From positions 1 to 22,449 of the forward strand of contig JAEWVQ010000201.1 of the NCBI GenBank assembly GCA_023459095.1: a DNA stretch of 22,449 bases, given 5' to 3'. How positions within the stretch are numbered: the stretch's first letter is position 1; each line of letters begins with the position of its first letter. The position numbers and the translations under genes were made by a program. Positions 1 to 5,876 of the stretch are shown in pieces. Source of the DNA: Pseudomonadota bacterium. Lineage in GTDB: Bacteria > Pseudomonadota > Gammaproteobacteria > Burkholderiales > Rhodocyclaceae. The notes below the pieces were generated by a model, which saw only the letters and a program-made list of their open reading frames with translations, was not told where the DNA came from and made no database searches.

Positions 1-534
1 CCTGCCGCCCCGGCGCGCCTCGCGCTCGCCGGCGCCCACACCCTGATCGGGGTCGAGGTCGAGCTCGCCGTGCGCCTCGCCCGCGCGCTGCCCGCCGGGG
101 CCAGCGCCGCCGACGCCCGCGCCGCGATCGGCGAGGTGTATGCGGCGATCGAGATCTGCGACGTCCGCGCCGAGGCCTGGCCGACGCTGCCGGCGCTGTT
201 CCGTCTCGCCGACCAGCAGATGAACCGCTGGCTGCTGGTCGGCAGCGGCCACCCCGACGGCTGGTCCGACGCTCTCGCCGAGCGCGAGGTCGTGATCAGC
301 CTCAACGGCACCGAGTACCGCCGCCAGCAGGGCGGCCACCCGCTCGCCGACCCGCTGTACCTGCTGCCCTGGCTCGCCAACCACGCCGCGCGCGAATACG
401 CCGGCGGCCTGCGCGCCGGCGACCTCGTCACCACCGGCACGTGGACCGGGCTCTACGAGGCCCGCCCCGGCGACCGCATCCGCGCCCACTTCACCGGCAT
501 CGGCGAAGTCGCGCTCGACATCGAACCGGCCTGA
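1..534 (+). CDS. 2-keto-4-pentenoate hydratase / FAH-superfamily protein (C-terminal part, 5' end outside window)
   Basis: The reading frame is open from base 1, so the gene starts upstream of the window; an in-frame GTG at 70 is probably internal. The visible 177 residues have the look of the hydratase/decarboxylase branch of the fumarylacetoacetate hydrolase fold. An early GVEVEL segment resembles the metal-binding acidic motif, EICDVRAEAW follows, and the C-terminus ends with GDLVTTGTWTGLYEARPGD, where the family normally has its G-D-x-V-x-T-G-x-x-T loop. Relatives hydrate or cleave 2-oxo acids with Mg2+ or Mn2+ in the cytoplasm. The stop lies 26 bases before the next gene on the same strand, so the two are probably co-transcribed in a small catabolic operon. 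The substrate cannot be told from the sequence. The family call is fairly sure; the exact activity is not. Confidence 0.8.
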   Translation, partial: PAAPARLALAGAHTLIGVEVELAVRLARALPAGASAADARAAIGEVYAAIEICDVRAEAWPTLPALFRLADQQMNRWLLVGSGHPDGWSDALAEREVVISLNGTEYRRQQGGHPLADPLYLLPWLANHAAREYAGGLRAGDLVTTGTWTGLYEARPGDRIRAHFTGIGEVALDIEPA

Positions 535-560
535 ACGCCCCGCACCGAAAGGAATTTCCC

Positions 561-1325
561 ATGCGCCTGCTCGTCATCAACCCGAACACCTCGGTCAGCG
601 TCACCGACAAGATCGCCGCGGTCGCGCGCGCCGCCGCCGCGCCCGGCACCACGCTCGAATTCGTCACCGCGCCCTACGGCGTGCCCTACATCGCGACCCG
701 TGCCGAGGCGGTCATCGGCGGCCGCGTGGTGCTGGAGATCCTCGCCGAGCGCGAAGCGGAGTTCGACGGCGCGATCATCGCCGCGTTCGGCGACCCGGCG
801 CTCGGCGCCGCGCGCGAACTGTGCTCGATTCCGGTGGTGGGGCTGGCCGAGGCCTCGATGCTGCTGGCCTGCCCGCTGGGGCGGAAGTTCTCCATCGTCT
901 CGTTCTCCAGCCGGCTCGAGCCCTGGTACCGCGAATGCGTCGAATGGCAGGGTCTGGGCGGGCGACTGGCGAGCATCCGCATGCTCGACGCCAAGGTCGC
1001 CGACGTCGGCCGGGTGCAGGCCGAAAACGAAGCGCTGTTGGTGGAACTGGCCAACCGCGCGGTCGCGGAAGATGGCGCCGAAGTCGTGATCCTCGCCGGC
1101 GCGCCGCTGGCCGGACTGGCCTCGCGCGTGCGCGAGCGGGTGCCGGTGCCGCTGATCGAAAGCGTCGCCGCCAGCGTCAAGCTCGCGGAGTCGCTGGTCG
1201 CGCTGCGCCCGCGCAAGGCGGTGGTCGGCTCCTTCCGCCAGTCGGCGCCGAAAGCGGCCACCGGCCTGCCCGCGGCGCTGACCCGGGTGATCGAAAGCGG
1301 CCGCAGCACGCGCGCACCGGACTGA
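561..1325 (+). CDS. Asp/Glu/hydantoin racemase family protein lacking the usual catalytic cysteines
   Basis: This is a 254-residue cytoplasmic protein. The ATG at 561 is chosen because AAAGGAA sits about 7 bases upstream and the family begins with MRLLVINPNTS; the frame is open another 40 codons upstream but that would overlap the preceding gene. The Asp/Glu racemase fold is visible from LLVINPNTS (residues 3-11), the FGDPALGAAREL segment (76-87), PVVGLAEAS, and PLIESVAAS near the end. In classical hydantoin racemases a cysteine precedes FGDP (ACFGDP) and a second lies in a GC-x-G-M segment. Here these positions read AAFGDP and LAGAPLAGLA, so both are absent. Cysteines remain at about 88, 103 and 125, but in other places. 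The enzyme is therefore probably not a standard two-base racemase; an isomerase, lyase or other activity is possible. It probably forms an operon with the hydratase gene upstream. Confidence 0.82.
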   Translation: MRLLVINPNTSVSVTDKIAAVARAAAAPGTTLEFVTAPYGVPYIATRAEAVIGGRVVLEILAEREAEFDGAIIAAFGDPALGAARELCSIPVVGLAEASMLLACPLGRKFSIVSFSSRLEPWYRECVEWQGLGGRLASIRMLDAKVADVGRVQAENEALLVELANRAVAEDGAEVVILAGAPLAGLASRVRERVPVPLIESVAASVKLAESLVALRPRKAVVGSFRQSAPKAATGLPAALTRVIESGRSTRAPD

Positions 1326-1353
1326 ACGCCGGCGCGCCGCGCCCCGGCGGCAC

Positions 1354-3381
1354 TCAATGGCGGAAGCGGGTCAGCGCGTCGCGCAGCTTGCCGGCGACGT
1401 CCTGCAGCTGCCCGACGTCGCCGGCATTGCGCGAGGCGATCGCGCTGGTCTCCTCGGCCATCTGCGCGATGCGCTCGACCGCGCGCGCGATTTCCTGGCT
1501 CGCCGCACTCTGCTCCTGGGTGCTGTCGGCGATGTCCTGCACCACGCGCACCGCGCTGCCGGAGCGCTCGTCGATCACCTCCAGCGCCACGCCGGCCTGA
1601 CGCGCCAGTTCGACGCCGCTGCCGACGCGGCTGCGCGCGCGCTCCATGCGCTCGGCGGCGGCCGCGGTCTCGCTGACGATCGCGGCGATGGTGTCGGCAA
1701 TTTCGCGCGTCGATGACGAGGTGCGTTCGGCGAGCTTGCGCACTTCGTCGGCGACCACGGCAAACCCGCGGCCCTGCTCGCCGGCGCGCGCGGCCTCGAT
1801 CGCGGCGTTGAGCGCGAGCAGGTTGGTCTGGTCGGCGATCTCGCGGATCACTTCGACCACCGACGAGATCTGCTTCGACTGCTCGCCCAGCGCGAGCACC
1901 GCATCGGCGGTGCTGCGGATGTCCTCGGCGATGGTCTCCATCTCGTGCGCGGTACGGCGCACCACCTCGCGCCCGTCGTGGCTGCTCGCCAGCGCCTGCG
2001 CGCCCATCGCCGAGGCCTCGCGCGCATTGTCGGCGACGTGGGTGATGCTCACCGACAGCTCCTCCACCGAAGCGGCCATGCCCGAGGCGGCCTGCGACTG
2101 CGCGTTTGCGCTCGCCAGCAAGCCCTTCGAGCCGTCGCCGAGGCTGTGCGCCGAACCGCCGACCCCGTCGGCCGCGCGCGCGACCTCGCCGACCAGCTCG
2201 CGCACCTGGGTCACCGTGGTGTTGAGCGCATGGCCGAGGCGCTGCAGTTCGTTGGCGCTGCTGCCGTCGGCGTCGCGCACGCGCACCTGCAGATCGCCCT
2301 GCCCCAGCCGCACCACGGCATCGACCACACCGCCCAGCGGCGCCAGCCGGCTGCGCACGAGGACGCCGAGGAAGAGCGCGATCAGCAGCAGCGGCACGAT
2401 GCTGACCACCGCGAGGATGAGGCGCATGCGCGCGGTCTCGGCAAGGAACTCGTCGGTCCAGCTGCCCACGGTGATCTGGAAGTTCCAGCTCTTCGACCAG
2501 CCGACCACGCCGAGGCGGTCGCGCATGCGGTCGCCGTCGGGCCACGGGTAGGCGCGCACCCCGCCCTCGAACGCCATGTTCTCGATCGCAGCCTGGCGCG
2601 CCTCGCCCTGCACCACCTCGCCGATGACCTTGCCCGCGAAGCGCGGATGGACGATGAACTGGCCGATGCGGTCATCGCCGCTCGGGCGCGCGATCACCAC
2701 ATAGCCGGTCTGCCCGATCACGATCGAGCCGTACAGCGCGCGGATGCGGGCAAGCTCGCCGGCGAGGTTGATGCGCACCGACAGCGCGCCGAACACTTCG
2801 CCGCCCCCGTTCCTGAGCACCTTCACGTTGCTCAGGTTGAACTCGCCGTTGCGGATCACCAGCCCCTGATAGTCCGCGCCGCGCAGCACCGCCTGCGTCA
2901 CCGGATCGGAGTCGGGCAAGGGCGTGCCGTGCTCGTAGCGGCCGTCCTTCTTCAGCATGGTCGCCGCGCGATAGACCCGGCCCTGATGGACCGTGAGCAC
3001 CGCCGCATCCTCGCCGGTCACGCGCTGGAAGCGCTCGAGCAGTTCGACGTTGCCGTTGAGCACAGCGCCATTGACGGTGAGTTCGGGCAGATCGACGTCG
3101 CCCGTGCGGATCAGTTCGCCGGTGGGCACCACCGCGCCACCGAGAAACTGCTCGAAAAACCTGACCTGGCGCTCGCCGCGCAACTTGACGTTCTCGTACT
3201 CGCTGTCGAGCGCGCCGACGATGATCTTGAGCTCGTTGTTGAGTTCGAGCTCGGTCTGGCGCAAGGCCGCACGTTCGGTGAGCACCGAACTGGTCGCGAT
3301 CATGGCCGCGAACACGACGATCAACAACGCAAGGGCGGGCAGCAGGATCTGCCGGCCGACGGACAAGGACTGGTATCGCAT
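1354..3381 (-). CDS. Methyl-accepting chemotaxis protein with periplasmic Cache domain
   Basis: This is a 675-residue transmembrane chemoreceptor. The first membrane helix is at about 12-33, followed by a periplasmic ligand-binding region of about 285 residues resembling the Cache_3-Cache_2 type (YENVKLRGERQVRFF at the start, NLSNVKVLRNGGGEVFGAL in the middle). A second membrane helix lies at about 320-345, then a HAMP domain, then the cytoplasmic signalling coiled coil. The hairpin tip that binds CheA/CheW is clear (AIEAARAGEQGRGFAVVADE, about residues 525-545). No C-terminal CheR/CheB-docking pentapeptide is seen; the protein ends ALTRFRH. It sits alone and converges with the racemase gene. 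A sigma-28-like promoter lies 46-73 bases upstream of the ATG, consistent with co-regulation with flagella. The ATG at 3381 has GGGAA about 7 bases before it. The ligand cannot be predicted; Cache receptors commonly bind organic acids or amino acids. Confidence 0.95.
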   Translation of the reverse strand: MRYQSLSVGRQILLPALALLIVVFAAMIATSSVLTERAALRQTELELNNELKIIVGALDSEYENVKLRGERQVRFFEQFLGGAVVPTGELIRTGDVDLPELTVNGAVLNGNVELLERFQRVTGEDAAVLTVHQGRVYRAATMLKKDGRYEHGTPLPDSDPVTQAVLRGADYQGLVIRNGEFNLSNVKVLRNGGGEVFGALSVRINLAGELARIRALYGSIVIGQTGYVVIARPSGDDRIGQFIVHPRFAGKVIGEVVQGEARQAAIENMAFEGGVRAYPWPDGDRMRDRLGVVGWSKSWNFQITVGSWTDEFLAETARMRLILAVVSIVPLLLIALFLGVLVRSRLAPLGGVVDAVVRLGQGDLQVRVRDADGSSANELQRLGHALNTTVTQVRELVGEVARAADGVGGSAHSLGDGSKGLLASANAQSQAASGMAASVEELSVSITHVADNAREASAMGAQALASSHDGREVVRRTAHEMETIAEDIRSTADAVLALGEQSKQISSVVEVIREIADQTNLLALNAAIEAARAGEQGRGFAVVADEVRKLAERTSSSTREIADTIAAIVSETAAAAERMERARSRVGSGVELARQAGVALEVIDERSGSAVRVVQDIADSTQEQSAASQEIARAVERIAQMAEETSAIASRNAGDVGQLQDVAGKLRDALTRFRH

Positions 3382-3404
3382 GGTCTATTCCCGGTTGATT
3401 CTCA

Positions 3405-3418
3405 CCGGCGCGCGCCGG
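3405..3418. repeat. Perfect 14-bp palindrome in the chemoreceptor leader
   Basis: CCGGCGCGCGCCGG is its own reverse complement. It lies just downstream of the predicted transcription start of the chemoreceptor gene, so it would form a leader hairpin or a protein-binding site. In DNA this GC-rich it could be chance. Confidence 0.35.
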
Positions 3419-3426
3419 ACGTTCTC

Positions 3427-3454
3427 TTATCGTCACGCGGCGGCGCAATCTTGA
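3427..3454 (-). promoter_or_regulatory. Candidate sigma-28 (FliA) promoter for the chemoreceptor gene
   Basis: Read on the minus strand, TCAAGATT (3454-3447) is followed after 12 bases by GACGATAA (3434-3427). The enterobacterial consensus is TAAAGTTT-N11-GCCGATAA, so the -35 matches 6 of 8 bases, the -10 matches 7 of 8, and the spacer is one base longer. Transcription would start near 3420, leaving a leader of about 38 bases before the ATG at 3381. The match and position fit a flagellar-class promoter in front of a chemoreceptor. It remains a prediction. Confidence 0.6.
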
Positions 3455-3572
3455 CCCCAATTCTCGCCGCCGATATCGGGCGCACACGCAATGAATTTCG
3501 TCGCGCCACGATCTAGCATGGGGAGCAGGCAGGCGGCTGCCTTGCCGTCATCCGCCCTCAGGGAGAAAACGC

Positions 3573-4394
3573 ATGGATCAGATCGACAGCTACCGCCAGC
3601 TCGCCATGACCTACGCCGCCGACATCGGCCTGAAGATCCTCGGCGCGATCGTGTTCTGGATCGTCGGCCGCTGGCTGATCGGCCTCGCCGGACGGCTGCT
3701 GCAGCAGGCGATGAGCCGCCAGAAGGTGGACCCGACGCTGATGCGCTATGTCGGCAACTTCCTCACCGTGACGCTGAACATCGTGCTCGTGGTCGCCATC
3801 CTCGGCTACTTCGGGGTACAGACCACGACCTTCGCCGCGCTCGTCGCCGGTATCGGCATCGCCATCGGCGCGGCCTGGGGCGGCCTGCTCGGCAATCTCG
3901 CCGCGGGCATCTTTCTCGTCGTGCTGCGCCCGTTCAAGGTCGGCGATTTCATCAGCGCCGGCGGCATCACTGGCACCGTGCGCGAGGTCGGCCTGTTCGC
4001 CAGCGCCATCGACACCCCCGACAACGTCCTGACACTGATCGGCAACGGCAAGATCTTCGGCGACACCATCCAGAACTTCAGCGCCAACCCCTACCGCCGC
4101 GTGGAACTCAAATGCCAGCTCGCCGGCAGCGCCGACCACGTCGCGGCCATGCTGCTGCTGCGCGAGAAGCTGCTCGCGGTACCGAACGTGCTCGCCGAAC
4201 CGGCGCCCGAGGTCGAGATCCTGGAGTTCAACCTCGTCGGCCCGGTGCTCGCGGTGCGCCCGTTCTGCCACAACGACCACTACTGGCAGGTGTATTTCGA
4301 CGGCAACCGGGTGATCCGCGAAGCGCTCGCCGCGGCCGGCTTCCCGGCGCCGGTGCCGGCGCAGGTGATGATCATGCAGCAGCCGGCCGCCTGA
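3573..4394 (+). CDS. Small-conductance mechanosensitive ion channel, MscS family
   Basis: This 273-residue inner-membrane protein has the minimal MscS size (E. coli MscS is 286 residues). Three membrane helices are visible at about 18-40, 61-81 and 88-118. The third is the Gly/Ala-rich pore helix (AGIGIAIGAAWGGLLGNLAA, about 92-111), followed by the beta-domain signature RPFKVGDFI (119-127) and GTVREVGLFAS. The channel opens on membrane tension during hypo-osmotic shock and releases solutes, protecting the cell from bursting. The ATG at 3573 follows AGGGAGAA at good spacing. It is divergent from the chemoreceptor, with a shared 191-base intergenic region; TTGACC at 3451 is a possible -35 but no good -10 is seen. 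It lies upstream of a compatible-solute synthesis gene, which makes an osmotic-stress role coherent. Confidence 0.93.
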   Translation: MDQIDSYRQLAMTYAADIGLKILGAIVFWIVGRWLIGLAGRLLQQAMSRQKVDPTLMRYVGNFLTVTLNIVLVVAILGYFGVQTTTFAALVAGIGIAIGAAWGGLLGNLAAGIFLVVLRPFKVGDFISAGGITGTVREVGLFASAIDTPDNVLTLIGNGKIFGDTIQNFSANPYRRVELKCQLAGSADHVAAMLLLREKLLAVPNVLAEPAPEVEILEFNLVGPVLAVRPFCHNDHYWQVYFDGNRVIREALAAAGFPAPVPAQVMIMQQPAA

Positions 4395-4424
4395 ACCGCC
4401 GCGGCGCAGCCGGGGCGGGGAAGC

Positions 4425-4446
4425 CGGAGCAGGGAAGCCTGCTCCG
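4425..4446 (+). terminator. Hairpin after the MscS gene, possible terminator
   Basis: CGGAGCAGG (4425-4433), loop GAAG, then CCTGCTCCG (4438-4446) form a perfect 9-bp stem with a 4-base loop, 31 bases after the mscS-like stop codon. No T-run follows directly (only CCCTTTCG about 25 bases on), so it is either an imperfect intrinsic terminator or an RNA-stabilising hairpin. Confidence 0.5.
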
Positions 4447-4509
4447 CCCCCGCGGCCGCAGCCGCGCGCCCTTTCGACAGTGCGCGTTTCCTCAGCCGGT
4501 GTGATGCGT

Positions 4510-4541
4510 TACAATATTTACACAAATATATTTCACGCAGC
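4510..4541 (+). promoter_or_regulatory. AT-rich promoter/operator island before the MFS-ggpPS unit
   Basis: In DNA of about 70% GC this stretch of roughly 30 bases is almost all A/T apart from a few C. It contains TACAAT (4510-4515, five of six bases of a -10 hexamer). It also contains ATATTT-ACAC-AAATAT (4514-4529), a perfect 6-bp inverted repeat with a 4-base spacer. The -35 at 17-base spacing would be TTTCCT (4487-4492), which is poor and suggests activator dependence. It lies 39 bases before the preferred ATG of the MFS gene. The regulator is unknown. Confidence 0.5.
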
Positions 4542-4579
4542 CCGTCTAACCCGGTTTGCCGTCCGGGCTGCCCGCAGCC

Positions 4580-5824
4580 ATGCTCCCACTGCTCGTCCCG
4601 ATCGCCGCGCTGCTCGCCGGCATCGCGCTCCTGCTGCTCGGCACCGGCCTGCTCAACACCGTGCTCGCCCTGCGCGGCAGCCTCGAAGGCTATGGCGACG
4701 CCACGCTCGGCCTGATCGGCTCGGCCTACTTCTTCGGCTTTCTCGCCGGCACCGCGCTCGCGCCGGCACTGATCCGCCGCATCGGCCACGTGCGCGCGTT
4801 CGTGCTGTTCGCCGCGGCGGTGGCGTGCTGCGTGCTGCTGCACGGGCTGCTGGTCTCGGTTCCGCTGTGGATCGCGCTGCGCGTGGTCACCGGCGCCGCG
4901 CTCGTCGGCCTCTACACGGTGATCGAGAGCTGGCTCAACGGCCAGGCGCCGGCCGCGCGGCGCGGCCAGATCTTCGCCGTGTACATGATGGTCAATCTTG
5001 GCGCCCTGGCGCTCGCGCAGCAATTGCTGCGCCTCGGCTCGGCGGCCGACTTCACCCTGTTCGCGATCGCCGCGATCTTCGTCTGCCTGGCGCTGATGCC
5101 GGTGGCGGCCACCCGCCAGTCGCCGCCTGAACTCCACGCCACGCCGCGCCTGGGCTTGCGCACCCTGTGGCGCAGCGCGCCGGTGGCCGGTGCCGGGGCG
5201 CTGCTCTCCGGCCTGGCGATGGGCGCGTTCTGGAGCCTGGCCGCGCTCCACGGCGACCGCATCGGCCTCGACGACGGCGGGGTGGCGATGCTGATGACCC
5301 TCGCCATCCTCGGCGGCGCGATACTGCAATGGCCGATCGGCCGTTATGCCGACGCCACCGACCGCCGCCGCGCGCTCGGCGTGGTGGCCGCGGCGGCCGC
5401 ACTCGCCGGGGTGCTGTGGGCGGTGCTCGGGCTGTTCGGCGAGGCCGTGCTGATCGGCGCCTTCCTGTTCGGTGCCGCCGCCTTCGCGGTCTATCCGATC
5501 GCCGTCGCCCATCTCATCGACCACCTCGCGCAGCCCGACATCCTCTCCGGCAGCGCCGCCCTGCTGCTGCTGCACGGCATCGGCGCCGCGCTCGGGCCGC
5601 TGCTCGCCGGCGCCGCCATGGGCTGGCTGGGGCCGCTCGCGCTGCCGCTGCATTTCGCCGCGATGCTCGGCCCGCTCGCCGCCTATGCGCTGTGGCAGGC
5701 CCGCCGCGGCAGCGACGACATCGTCGACGAGGCCGCGCACTTCATGCCCATGCTGCGCACCTCGCCCACCGTGCTGGAGATGATCAACCCGGCCGAGGCC
5801 GCAACCCCGCCGGCGCCCCGCTGA
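4580..5824 (+). CDS. MFS transporter (YcaD-like)
   Basis: This is a 414-residue protein with about twelve hydrophobic helices, the usual length for a 12-TM major facilitator. MFS signatures are present: the loop after helix 2 (RRIGHVRAF), TVIESWLNGQAPAARRGQ followed by VYMMVNLGALALAQ after helix 4, and GRYADATDRRRALG after helix 8. The VIESWLN/YMMV arrangement resembles the E. coli YcaD group, whose substrate is unsettled. An upstream in-frame TTG at 4556 would add eight residues, but the ATG at 4580 gives a normal N-terminus; neither has a clear ribosome-binding site. The stop is 52 bases before the GgpPS gene on the same strand, so the pair probably shares the AT-rich promoter near 4510. 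A role moving a compatible solute or precursor is a reasonable guess from context only. Confidence 0.85.
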   Translation: MLPLLVPIAALLAGIALLLLGTGLLNTVLALRGSLEGYGDATLGLIGSAYFFGFLAGTALAPALIRRIGHVRAFVLFAAAVACCVLLHGLLVSVPLWIALRVVTGAALVGLYTVIESWLNGQAPAARRGQIFAVYMMVNLGALALAQQLLRLGSAADFTLFAIAAIFVCLALMPVAATRQSPPELHATPRLGLRTLWRSAPVAGAGALLSGLAMGAFWSLAALHGDRIGLDDGGVAMLMTLAILGGAILQWPIGRYADATDRRRALGVVAAAAALAGVLWAVLGLFGEAVLIGAFLFGAAAFAVYPIAVAHLIDHLAQPDILSGSAALLLLHGIGAALGPLLAGAAMGWLGPLALPLHFAAMLGPLAAYALWQARRGSDDIVDEAAHFMPMLRTSPTVLEMINPAEAATPPAPR

Positions 5825-5876
5825 ACCCCTACTGTCGGCATCCGTGTCGGCGCTCATCCGCAAAGGAGACCCGCCC

